This document shows, one piece after another, positions 51,849 to 59,778 of a stretch of DNA of 64,000 nt. The notes below the pieces were generated by a model that was given only the letters and a program-made list of their open reading frames with translations, was not told the origin of the DNA and did no database searches. The first letter of the stretch is position 1. Every line of letters begins with the position of its first letter. The translations under genes were made by a program, and so were the position numbers. This DNA is from Nocardioides luteus (GTDB taxonomy: Bacteria; Actinomycetota; Actinomycetes; Propionibacteriales; Nocardioidaceae), in contig NZ_BMRK01000010.1 of the NCBI RefSeq assembly GCF_014648595.1, positions 30,907 through 94,906 on the forward strand. Direction: 5' to 3'.

Positions 51849-52280
51849 TTATCTCTCGACCCTCTGCTTGAGGCCTCGCAGCGCGGTGTCGATCAGGACC
51901 TTCTCGCCCTTGCGCTTGAGCATGCCGATCAGCGGGATGCTCAGGTCGAGCGCGAGCCGGTAGGTGACCTCGGTGCGGCCGCCGAGGTCGCGAAGCACGT
52001 AGGCGCCGTCCATCGAGCGCAGCAGGTTGCCCTCCACCAGCGACCAGGTGACCTGGCGGTCGCCGTCCCAGACGTACGCCAGGGTGTAGTCGTCCTTGAT
52101 GGGCGCGACGTCGAGCACGAACCGGACCTGCTCGGCACGGCCGTCGGCGCCGGTCTCGACGACACTGACCTTCTTCATGCCCTTGGCCCAGGCCGGGTAG
52201 GACGGGAAGTCCGCGATCACCGCCATCACTGCCGAGGGCTCGGCCTCGATCACGATCGTCGAGGTGGTCTGATCGGCCAT
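51849..52280 (-). CDS. SRPBCC (polyketide cyclase/dehydrase-like) protein
   Basis: 143 residues: STIVIEAEPSAVMAVIADFPSYPAWAKGMKKV, YVWDGDRQVTWSLVEGNLLRSMDGAYVL and a C-terminal helix GEKVLIDTALRGLKQRVE describe the helix-grip fold. Corresponds to Rv2185c. ATG 52280. Probably binds a lipid or other hydrophobic ligand; heads the SRPBCC-ArsA-ROK transcription unit. Confidence 0.9.
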   Translation of the reverse strand: MADQTTSTIVIEAEPSAVMAVIADFPSYPAWAKGMKKVSVVETGADGRAEQVRFVLDVAPIKDDYTLAYVWDGDRQVTWSLVEGNLLRSMDGAYVLRDLGGRTEVTYRLALDLSIPLIGMLKRKGEKVLIDTALRGLKQRVER

Positions 52281-52413
52281 CGGTGGTGTCCTCACTCCCT
52301 GACTTGCTAGGTGCCAAGGAGCGTACCGGATAGCATCCCGGTGAAATGGTCGGGCTGTGACGGGGGTAACCTCCCGGTTCGTACCCACCTACCATCAGTA
52401 TGCGGAGGCCCTT

Positions 52414-54207
52414 GTGCGCGAGTTCTCCACGCCCGCGACGTACGTTGTTCCCCCCACCGGCAACCTGAGCGACGATGTCGTACGCAACGCCGCCGAGGCG
52501 CCGGACACCGCCGTCCTCAGCCGGCCCGGTGCCGACGGCGGCTGGGTCGACGTCACCGCCGCCGAGTTCCTCGGCGAGGTCTCCGCGGTCGCCAAGGGCC
52601 TGATCGCCGCGGGTGTCGGCGCCGGAGACCGCGTCGCGCTGCTCTCCAAGACGCGCTACGAGTGGACGCTGATCGACTACGCGATCTGGTTCGCCGGCGC
52701 CACCACGGTGCCGATCTACGAGACCTCCTCGGCCGAGCAGATCGAGTGGATCCTGCAGGACTCCGCTGCGGTGGCGATCATCGCCGAGGACGCCGGCCAC
52801 GTCGGCCGGATCAGCGACGTGCGCGCCTCCTGCCCCGCACTGAAGAACGTCTGGGCGATCGCCGACGACGCCGTCGACCTGCTCGCCAAGCTCGGCGCCG
52901 ACGTGACCGACGAGCAGCTCGAGGCCCGGCGTGTCGCGGTCACCCCCGACGACGCCGCGACCCTGATCTACACCTCCGGCACCACCGGCCGCCCCAAGGG
53001 CTGCGTGCTCACCCACGGCAACTTCATGTTCGAGCTCAGCGTCGTCGTGGAGTCGCTCGACGCGCTGTTCACGCTCGAGGGCCGCAGCACGCTGCTCTTC
53101 CTGCCGCTCGCCCACGTCTTCGCGCGGATCATCCAGATCGGCTGCATCAAGTCGCGCACCCGCCTGGGCCACACCCCCGACATCAAGCACCTCGTCGACG
53201 ACCTCGGCACCTTCCAGCCGACCTTCGTGCTGGCCGTCCCGCGTGTCTTCGAGAAGGTCTACAACACCGCCTCGCAGAAGGCCGTCGCCGACGGCAAGGG
53301 CCGCATCTTCGACATGGCCACCGAGGTCGCGATCGAGTACTCCCGCGCCACCGAGGCCGGCAAGGCGCCGTTCCTCCTCGCCGCCAAGCACAAGCTCTTC
53401 TCCAAGCTCGTCTACGGCAAGCTGCTCGCCGCCCTCGGCGGCAACTGCTCCTACGCCGTCTCCGGCGGCGCCCCGCTGGGCGACCGGCTCGGCCACTTCT
53501 ACCGCGGCATCGGCGTCACGGTCCTGGAGGGCTACGGCCTCACCGAGACGACCGCAGCGCTCACGGTCAACCTGCCCGACGCCTTCAAGATCGGCACCGT
53601 CGGCCGCCCGCTGCCCGGCACCGGCGTGCGCGTCGCCGACGACGGCGAGCTGCTCTTCAAGGGCGGCCAGGTGCTCAAGGAGTACTGGCAGAACCCCGCC
53701 GCCACCGCCGAGGCGAAGACCGAGGACGGCTGGTTCCACTCCGGCGACCTCGGCGAGGTCGACGACGAGGGCTTCGTCAAGATCACCGGCCGCAAGAAGG
53801 AGATCCTGGTCACCGCCGGCGGCAAGAACGTCGCCCCGGCCGTCCTCGAGGACCGCCTCCGCGCCCACGTGCTCGTCGACCAGTGCATCGTGGTCGGCGA
53901 CGGCCAGCCGTTCATCGGCGCCATCGTCACCATCGACCCCGAGGCCCTCCCCACCTGGGCCGAGGCCAACGGCAAGTCCAGCGACATCAACGACCTCGTC
54001 GACGACAAGGACCTGCGCGCAGCGATCCAGAGCGCCGTCGACGACGCCAACAACGCGGTCTCCAAGGCAGAATCGATCCGCAAGTTCGTGATCATCCCCG
54101 ACGCCTGGACCGAGGAGGGTGGCCAGCTCACCCCCAGCCTCAAGCTCAAGCGCAACGTGGTCATGCGCGAGTTCAGCCACGAGGTGGACGCGCTCTACAG
54201 CAAGTAA
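52414..54207 (+). CDS. fadD15: Long-chain fatty acid--CoA ligase (AMP-forming)
   Basis: 597 residues. AMP-binding P-loop TLIYTSGTTGRPKGCVLTH, FLPLAHVFARI, GYGLTETTAALTVN, GWFHSGDLGEVDDEGFVKITGRKKEILVTAGGKNVAP (part: SGDLGEVDDEGFVKITGRKK). Length and the LAHVFAR block match bacterial FadD15-type long-chain ligases. GTG 52414 follows TGCGGAGGCCCTT; earlier in-frame starts lack a ribosome site. Confidence 0.94.
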   Translation: MREFSTPATYVVPPTGNLSDDVVRNAAEAPDTAVLSRPGADGGWVDVTAAEFLGEVSAVAKGLIAAGVGAGDRVALLSKTRYEWTLIDYAIWFAGATTVPIYETSSAEQIEWILQDSAAVAIIAEDAGHVGRISDVRASCPALKNVWAIADDAVDLLAKLGADVTDEQLEARRVAVTPDDAATLIYTSGTTGRPKGCVLTHGNFMFELSVVVESLDALFTLEGRSTLLFLPLAHVFARIIQIGCIKSRTRLGHTPDIKHLVDDLGTFQPTFVLAVPRVFEKVYNTASQKAVADGKGRIFDMATEVAIEYSRATEAGKAPFLLAAKHKLFSKLVYGKLLAALGGNCSYAVSGGAPLGDRLGHFYRGIGVTVLEGYGLTETTAALTVNLPDAFKIGTVGRPLPGTGVRVADDGELLFKGGQVLKEYWQNPAATAEAKTEDGWFHSGDLGEVDDEGFVKITGRKKEILVTAGGKNVAPAVLEDRLRAHVLVDQCIVVGDGQPFIGAIVTIDPEALPTWAEANGKSSDINDLVDDKDLRAAIQSAVDDANNAVSKAESIRKFVIIPDAWTEEGGQLTPSLKLKRNVVMREFSHEVDALYSK

Positions 54208-54224
54208 AAGCTGTTCTGGTGTAG

Positions 54225-54327
54225 CCGAGTCGGCGCATCTGCCCCCGTGCCGCGCGAAGCGAAGCGAGCGCGAGGGGGCTGATGCGCCGACTCGGCGTGT
54301 GTTTCCGGGGCAGATGCGCCGACTCGG
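54225..54327. repeat. Hairpin with two alternative 3' arms between fadD and the M48 gene
   Basis: Left arm 54225-54245 (starts CCGAGTCGGCGCATC) pairs perfectly over 21 bases with 54307-54327 and almost as well with 54274-54295. The first loop contains GCGCGAAGCGAAGCGAGCGC. It lies between convergent stops and may serve as a two-way terminator. Its arm resembles the stem at 17473-17499. Confidence 0.8.
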
Positions 54328-54336
54328 CGCGTTCGT

Positions 54337-55584
54337 TCAGTCCCCCAGGACGCGGCGGGCAATAGCGATCCGCTGCAACGCAGTCGGATGCGATCCGAAC
54401 CACCACTGCGACCAATCCTGCGGCGACGGGTCGGAGAGGGAACGTACGCCGAGGTCGTGCTGCAGCCGCGTGAACGACTCCAGGTCCTCGGTGGCATGCA
54501 GCGCATCCACGTCCGCGCGCGTCTCGACCTGCCGGCTGAGGCCGTTCTGGACAGGCATCGCCAGCACGCTCGCCAGCGCGAAGACGGCGAGCAGCATCGG
54601 GATGCCTTCAGGCGTGGCGTACCGGTCCTGGCGGCGATAGGAGAGCACCCCCAGCAGGCCGACCGCAGCCACGGCTCCGGCGGCGCCGATCACGGTGCCG
54701 ACCAGGACGTCGTCGTGCTTGGCGTGGGCGAGCTCGTGGGCGACGACGGAGAGCACCGCCCCGTGGGCGGCGGCGGCGCGCTGTGAGTCGACGAGGTTGT
54801 CGTAGAGGACGACCCGGCGGGTGGAGCCGAAGCCGGTGACGTACGCGTTGAGCGCGGTCGTGCGGCGGGAGGCATCGACCACGAGCACGTCGTCGAGCTC
54901 GACACCCTCGCGGTCGGCGATCTTCATCACCTCGGTGCGGAGCTGACCCCGCGGCAGCGGCTCGAAGTCGTTGAAGAGCGGCTCGATGACGACCGGGTAG
55001 ACGAACGAGCCGACCACCACCAGCGCCGCGACCAGGCCGGCGGCCACCGCCGGCCACCGGCGCCGGCCGAACCGGATGCACGCGAAGAGCGCGAGCAGCG
55101 CCAGCGACGTGGTCACGACGCCGACGGCCTGGTTGAGCAGCGAGTCGCCCAACCAGGGCCCCCACGGCTGCCTGGAGAGTCCGTAGCGCATCTGCAGGCG
55201 GTGGATCGCCACCCCGAACGGCAGCGTCGCCAGCCAGCCGACGAGCGTGACGAGGGCGACGGCGAGCACCACCCGGAGCAGCCAGGGGCCGGGCAGCCGC
55301 GCCACCATCCGTCTGCCGAGGGAGGTGAACCCGAGCAGGCAGGAGACGAGCAGCGAGACGACCAGGGCTGTGCGGCTGATCCACCGGGCGGTGCCGGAGT
55401 AGGCCAGCATCCGCTCCAGCTCGTCGGGGGTGAACACCTCCCGCTCGTCGGGCAGGTCGAGCGGACCGCCCGGGTAGGGATGCCACGGGATCAGCGCCCA
55501 GGCGAGCGCCACGAACGCCGCCGCGCCGAGGACGAGCACCACCCAGGCCGTACGCCGCACGCTGACCGCCTCCGCCCCGCTCAT
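54337..55584 (-). CDS. M48-family zinc metalloprotease (CAAX protease 1-like)
   Basis: 415 residues with about six membrane helices. Zinc motif VVAHELAHAKHDDVL (HEXXH) about residue 280 and third ligand region ETRADVDALH. Large N-terminal membrane domain and YGLSRQPWGPWLGD loop match Ste24-type proteases. ATG 55584 overlaps the stop of the upstream peptidase gene. Third gene of the riboswitch operon. Confidence 0.9.
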   Translation of the reverse strand: MSGAEAVSVRRTAWVVLVLGAAAFVALAWALIPWHPYPGGPLDLPDEREVFTPDELERMLAYSGTARWISRTALVVSLLVSCLLGFTSLGRRMVARLPGPWLLRVVLAVALVTLVGWLATLPFGVAIHRLQMRYGLSRQPWGPWLGDSLLNQAVGVVTTSLALLALFACIRFGRRRWPAVAAGLVAALVVVGSFVYPVVIEPLFNDFEPLPRGQLRTEVMKIADREGVELDDVLVVDASRRTTALNAYVTGFGSTRRVVLYDNLVDSQRAAAAHGAVLSVVAHELAHAKHDDVLVGTVIGAAGAVAAVGLLGVLSYRRQDRYATPEGIPMLLAVFALASVLAMPVQNGLSRQVETRADVDALHATEDLESFTRLQHDLGVRSLSDPSPQDWSQWWFGSHPTALQRIAIARRVLGD

Positions 55585-56831
55585 CGAGCAGATTCTGACA
55601 GACGGCTCCGCCAGCGAGCGGTCAGCTCGTCCTCGCCGAAGCCGAAGCTCGCCTGCAGCGCCTTCTCCAGGCCGATGCCACGACCGGTCGCCTCGTAGAG
55701 GTCGACCAGGGCCTCCTCGCCGCCGGCGTCGGCGAGCACCTCGCAGGCCAGCCAGGCGGCCTCGTACTCCGCTCCGAAGTGCTCCGAGCGGGTGTTGAAC
55801 TCGGTCTTGCCGGGCAGGTGGTCGGGAGGGCCGTCCTCGCGGACCTGGGCGAGGATCTGGCCGGCGGTCCTGCTCAGCGGCAGCTTGGTGTCGCGCAGCG
55901 CGACATGGTCGGCGAACCCCTCGACCAGCCACATCGGACGGTGGGCGTTGGCCGGGGCGTCGGTGGCGGCGTGGGTGGCCTCGTGGGTGATCACCACCTG
56001 GGCGCCCGGCGCCTCCAGGTCCCCGATGACACCCTGGTTGACCCACACGTGCAGCGGCGTGCCGGGTCTCGTGGAGCCGTCCACGGTCGCCGTCACCGCG
56101 GCGACAGCGGTGTAGGTGCCCTGCTGCACGCCGAGCGCCGAGTCGAGTCCGCTGGCGGGCACCTCGAGGACCAGGCGCGGGTCGTCCCACTCGACGACCT
56201 CGCGCACCTCGGCGACCGCAGTGGCGGCGAGCTCGGCGTAGCGGTCGGCGACCTCGGCGGAGGCCTGGACGACCACCAGGGTCGAGCCGCTGCGCCTCAC
56301 TTCGACCGGGCCGCTGAGCCACAGCGGCATCCGGGTGCCGCGGACCGCCGAGAAGCCGGTGATCGCGCCGTCGCCGTCGAAGCCGACCCGCAGCTCCTCC
56401 GTCAACGCGGGATCACCTGGCCCGCGCCACGACATCTCGACGTCGGCGCTCCAGGAGCCGTCGGAGTCCACGTGGCCGGACTCGGCGACGTACTCCGCGG
56501 TGACGTCCTCGATCCCGATGGCGTGGGCGTTGCGCACCGCCACGGATGCGGGGTCCTCGCCCTTCGGCTCCGCCCCCTCGCGTACGCCGGTGACCAGCTC
56601 GTCCAGCGAGGCGCGAGCAGCATCGGTGTCGGCGCGCACGACTGGCGCGGTGGACGGTGTCGGCGCGACGTACTCGCCACCGCCGGTCAGCCGCCATCCG
56701 ACGAAGCCGGCCAGCAGCATCACCACGACGAGCCCGGCCCCGACCACGGCGGGGTGGGCCCGGAGGCGGGAAAGAAGAGAGCCGACCGTTCGCACCTGCG
56801 AACGATCGGCCCCTTCAGGGTGCTGGGTCAA
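55581..56831 (-). CDS. Membrane-anchored gluzincin-like metallopeptidase
   Basis: 416 residues: short cytoplasmic start, one helix (AVVGAGLVVVMLLAGFVGWRL), an NTF2-like middle region (about 65-160) and a C-terminal peptidase region with VVITHEATHAATDAP (HEATH, zinc motif) and WLVEGFADHVAL (Glu third ligand). Start TTG 56831 lies 2 bases after the NlpC/P60 stop. Not assigned to a named family; the zinc ligands are clear. Confidence 0.82.
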   Translation of the reverse strand: MTQHPEGADRSQVRTVGSLLSRLRAHPAVVGAGLVVVMLLAGFVGWRLTGGGEYVAPTPSTAPVVRADTDAARASLDELVTGVREGAEPKGEDPASVAVRNAHAIGIEDVTAEYVAESGHVDSDGSWSADVEMSWRGPGDPALTEELRVGFDGDGAITGFSAVRGTRMPLWLSGPVEVRRSGSTLVVVQASAEVADRYAELAATAVAEVREVVEWDDPRLVLEVPASGLDSALGVQQGTYTAVAAVTATVDGSTRPGTPLHVWVNQGVIGDLEAPGAQVVITHEATHAATDAPANAHRPMWLVEGFADHVALRDTKLPLSRTAGQILAQVREDGPPDHLPGKTEFNTRSEHFGAEYEAAWLACEVLADAGGEEALVDLYEATGRGIGLEKALQASFGFGEDELTARWRSRLSESAR

Positions 56832-56833
56832 GC

Positions 56834-57826
56834 TCAGCCCGGACGGACGGCGCCGGTGTAGGGCATCTCGTCGATCGGCGAGACCTTCACGCCGGTGCTC
56901 GGGTTGGAGGCGTGCACGATCTGGCCGTTGCCGATGTACATGCCGACGTGGCTGATCGGGCTGTAGTAGAAGACCAGGTCGCCGGGGGCGAGCTGGTCGC
57001 GGGAGACCTGCGGACCGCTGCTGTACTGCGCCGAGGAGGAGTGCGGCAGCGAGACGCCGGCCTGGCCCCAGGCGCCCATGGTGAGGCCGGAGCAGTCCCA
57101 GGTGGCGGTGCCGGTGGCGCCGTAGACGTAGCCGTCGCCGACCTGGGCCAGCGCGTAGTCGACGGCCACCTTCGCCCGGCCCGAGGGCGGCGGCAGGTTG
57201 TCGGGGATGCCGGCGCCGGCGTTGGCCTGCTGGAACTCCTCCAGCTCGTCGGCCTCGAGCTCGTCGAGCTCGGCCTGGGCCGCCTGGTACTTCTTGTCGA
57301 TCTGGGCCTTCTTCTGCTGCATGGTCTTCTTGACCTTGGCCATCTCGGCCTTGCGCTCCTCAGTGGCCTCGCGGCGCACCTGGAGGGCCTCGGCCTCGGT
57401 GTTGTAGCGGGCCAGCAGATCGGCCTGAAGCGCGTTGTAGGACGAGACGGTGGCCAGCCCGGCGAGGAACTCCTGCGGGTCCTCGGAGGTGATCACCTGA
57501 CCGACGGCAGAGACGTCGGAGCCCTCGAACTGCCGCAGCACGGAGTCGCGGAGCTCGGCGCGGATCTTGTCCAGCTCCTTGCTCTGCCGCTTCTCGTCGG
57601 CGCTGAGGTCCTTGAGCTGGCCCTTGAGCTCCTTCAGGCGCAGCTTGGCGTTGCTGTAGTCCTCGTTGGCCGCCTCGGCCTGGGTGTAGAGCTTGTCGAC
57701 CTTCTCACGGACGTCGTCGAGGTCGGGGTCTGCCTGGGCGGGGGTCGCTGCGGGAATGATCCCGGCGACACCGATGGCGGCGATGCCGGCTGCTCCGGCA
57801 ATGAGTCGCTTCCGGTCGCGTGTCAC
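56834..57826 (-). CDS. Secreted NlpC/P60 peptidoglycan endopeptidase (RipC-like)
   Basis: 330 residues. Signal peptide (LIAGAAGIAAIGVAGIIPAA, cut after AQA), long coiled coil (about 35-205), then NlpC/P60 domain with catalytic Cys in TATWDCSGLTMGAW, His in ISHVGMYIGNGQIVHA (SHVGMYIG) and a third polar residue in HASNP. Hydrolyses the D-Glu-DAP bond in stem peptides during cell separation. First gene after a c-di-AMP riboswitch; GTG 57826. Confidence 0.94.
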   Translation of the reverse strand: MTRDRKRLIAGAAGIAAIGVAGIIPAATPAQADPDLDDVREKVDKLYTQAEAANEDYSNAKLRLKELKGQLKDLSADEKRQSKELDKIRAELRDSVLRQFEGSDVSAVGQVITSEDPQEFLAGLATVSSYNALQADLLARYNTEAEALQVRREATEERKAEMAKVKKTMQQKKAQIDKKYQAAQAELDELEADELEEFQQANAGAGIPDNLPPPSGRAKVAVDYALAQVGDGYVYGATGTATWDCSGLTMGAWGQAGVSLPHSSSAQYSSGPQVSRDQLAPGDLVFYYSPISHVGMYIGNGQIVHASNPSTGVKVSPIDEMPYTGAVRPG

Positions 57827-57852
57827 GAGCGGATGGTCTCCTTGTGTAGTCG

Positions 57853-58040
57853 TTGACGCCTACCGGGTGAGCTGACGGGTTCGGGCACGACCTGCCCTAC
57901 CAACGCTCCCCGACCTGGTCGCCCAGATCGGCCTCGCGGCGGATTCACCCCAGGTGATCGCACCCAGTGCTGCGGTGCGACCGGTGTGGTTCCCCGGCTC
58001 CCGGTCCGCCCCGAAGCGGACCTGGACTAAGCGCGACACC
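57853..58040 (-). promoter_or_regulatory. c-di-AMP riboswitch (ydaO/yuaA class)
   Basis: Read on the minus strand: GCTTAGTCC near 58032, GGGGTGAATCC (57951-57941), GGTAGGGC, then GAACCCGTCAGCTCACC and GGTAGGCGTC before the NlpC/P60 start. These are the conserved blocks of the ydaO class in correct order and spacing. Such riboswitches typically turn off cell wall hydrolase genes when c-di-AMP is high. Confidence 0.9.
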
Positions 58041-58139
58041 CGCGTGAGTCGGTTGACCCACTTCCACGAGTGCCAAGTTCCTGCGCACATTAGCCGACGG
58101 CATCCCCCACCTGCCAACCACCCACGCCCAAAAGTTCGG

Positions 58140-58322
58140 CTACATCCCTTCCACCATCCGCAGAGGCGGAATCAGGCCACCATCGGCGAGCGCATCGAGC
58201 GCCCGGCGCTCGTCGTCCTCGATGGTCAGCTCCGGGGGCGGGCCCAGGAGCACGGTGACCACGCAGTCGTGGCACGCCAGTCCCCGCACGAGGCAGGTGT
58301 CACAGTCGATTCTCGTCGTCAT
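58140..58322 (-). CDS. Small CxxC protein (60 residues)
   Basis: MTTRIDCDTCLVRGLACHDCVVTVLLGPPPE then LDDAER-like EDDERRALDALADGGLIPPLRM. Two CxxC pairs (CDTC, CHDC) suggest a metal or redox site. The pattern recurs in actinobacterial genomes beside the NlpC/P60 gene as far as I recall. ATG 58322. No further function can be given. Confidence 0.75.
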   Translation of the reverse strand: MTTRIDCDTCLVRGLACHDCVVTVLLGPPPELTIEDDERRALDALADGGLIPPLRMVEGM

Positions 58323-58444
58323 GCTGCGACGGTCTCACCGAGCACCGACATTTTTGCTTTCGTCCGGTTGCGTGCGGCGTGTCAACACCATCGCAGCACG
58401 GTATTCGAGGCGGAGATCGCTGGCCCGGTCCCTACACTTGAGAC

Positions 58445-59707
58445 ATGGAGGTCTCCGCATACGCGACGCTCCCCGACACGGTCCGGGGGCGCATCGTCGC
58501 GCTCACGGCCGGGGTGCTGCCCGAGGTGGTGCGACTTCCGCCCGCGCTCAAGCGGATCGCCGACTTCGCTCCGGCCCGGCGCGCCAAGGCCGGCGGCGCG
58601 ATGATCGCCTCCGTCATCGCCGGCGACGACGAGGTGCGCGAGTCCGTCGGCACCCAGCTCCGCCCCGCCTACCTCGCCGAGGGCGGGGAGGACATCACCC
58701 TCCCCGAGGACCCGGCCGAGGCCGCGGCGGTCGCCTGGCTCGTCCGCCCCGACGGCTGGGAGATCCAGCTCAAGGAGGCGCTCGACCGGCTCGAGGCCGC
58801 CGCAGTGCCGGCCGTCGACGCCGAGGTCGCCAGGCTGCGCGGCAAGCTCGCCGCGGCCGAGAACGAGATCCGTGAGGTGCGCGCCGACCGCAAGGCCCGG
58901 CTCGACGACCTGAAGGCCGACAACACCGCGCTGCGTCGCAAGCTCGGCGAGGCCCGCGCCGCCGCGCGCGAGGCCGGAGCCGGCCTGGACGGGGCACTGA
59001 CCGAGGCTCGCTCCGCGCTCGCGCGCGCCGAGGAAGAGCTGGCCTCCCGCGACCGGCAGCTGCGCCAGCTCCGCAGCCAGATCGAGAAGATGGAGCGCGA
59101 GGCGGCCGCCGAGCGGCGTACGTCCAAGACGGACCGGGAGGACGCCTCGCTGCGCGCCCGGTTCCTGCTCGACACGCTTCTCGACGCCGCCAGCGGGCTC
59201 CGCCGCGAGCTGGCGTTGCCCCCGGTGACCGGCACGCCGGGTGAGCGGATCGAGAACGAGCTCTCCTCCGTCGACGCGGCAGCGGGCGCCGGGGTCACCA
59301 GCAGCGCCCACCTCGAGCAGTTCCTGGCGATGCCGCGGGTGCGGCTGATCGTCGACGGCTACAACGTCTCCAAGGCCCTGTGGCCCGACTCCGCCCTCGA
59401 CGCCCAGCGGCTGCGGCTGCTGCGCGCGATCGCGCCGATCGCGGCCCGCACCGGCGCCGAGACGACCGTCGTCTTCGACGCCCACTCCGCCTCCGTACGC
59501 CCCACCGCGGTGCCGCCGCGCGGCGTCAAGGTGCTCTTCTCCCCCGAGGGCGTGATCGCCGACGACGTGATCCGCGACCTCGTCGACGCCGAGCCTGCCG
59601 GTCGGGTCATCCTGGTGGCCACCGACGACGCCGAGATCGTCAAGGACGTACGCCGCGCCGGTGCTCGCACCGTCCCGGTGATGACCCTCGCCTCGCTGCT
59701 GGCCTGA
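58445..59707 (+). CDS. NYN-domain protein with central coiled coil
   Basis: 420 residues: N-terminal domain (VSAYATLPDTVRGRIVALTAG, FAPARRAKAGGAMIA), coiled coil (about 115-225), C-terminal NYN/PIN-like nuclease domain with RLIVDGYNVSKALWPD, TVVFDAHS, VIADDVIRDLVDAEP and VATDDAEIVKDVRRAGA giving the acidic metal site. Similar to YacP/Rae1-type NYN proteins. Probably acts on RNA; target unknown. ATG 58445. Confidence 0.88.
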   Translation: MEVSAYATLPDTVRGRIVALTAGVLPEVVRLPPALKRIADFAPARRAKAGGAMIASVIAGDDEVRESVGTQLRPAYLAEGGEDITLPEDPAEAAAVAWLVRPDGWEIQLKEALDRLEAAAVPAVDAEVARLRGKLAAAENEIREVRADRKARLDDLKADNTALRRKLGEARAAAREAGAGLDGALTEARSALARAEEELASRDRQLRQLRSQIEKMEREAAAERRTSKTDREDASLRARFLLDTLLDAASGLRRELALPPVTGTPGERIENELSSVDAAAGAGVTSSAHLEQFLAMPRVRLIVDGYNVSKALWPDSALDAQRLRLLRAIAPIAARTGAETTVVFDAHSASVRPTAVPPRGVKVLFSPEGVIADDVIRDLVDAEPAGRVILVATDDAEIVKDVRRAGARTVPVMTLASLLA

Positions 59708-59778
59708 TCTTTCGCTCCGGCATGTCTTCTCGGGATCTCCTGCCCGGAACTGTCGGCGCCGATCGCTAATGTGTTCGC

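Noticed and set aside
54337-56322. Single long protein joining the M48 protease and the upstream peptidase frame
   Set aside because: The extension before ATG 55584 is an Arg-rich shadow; the ATGA overlap and the well-formed upstream gene mark two separate proteins.
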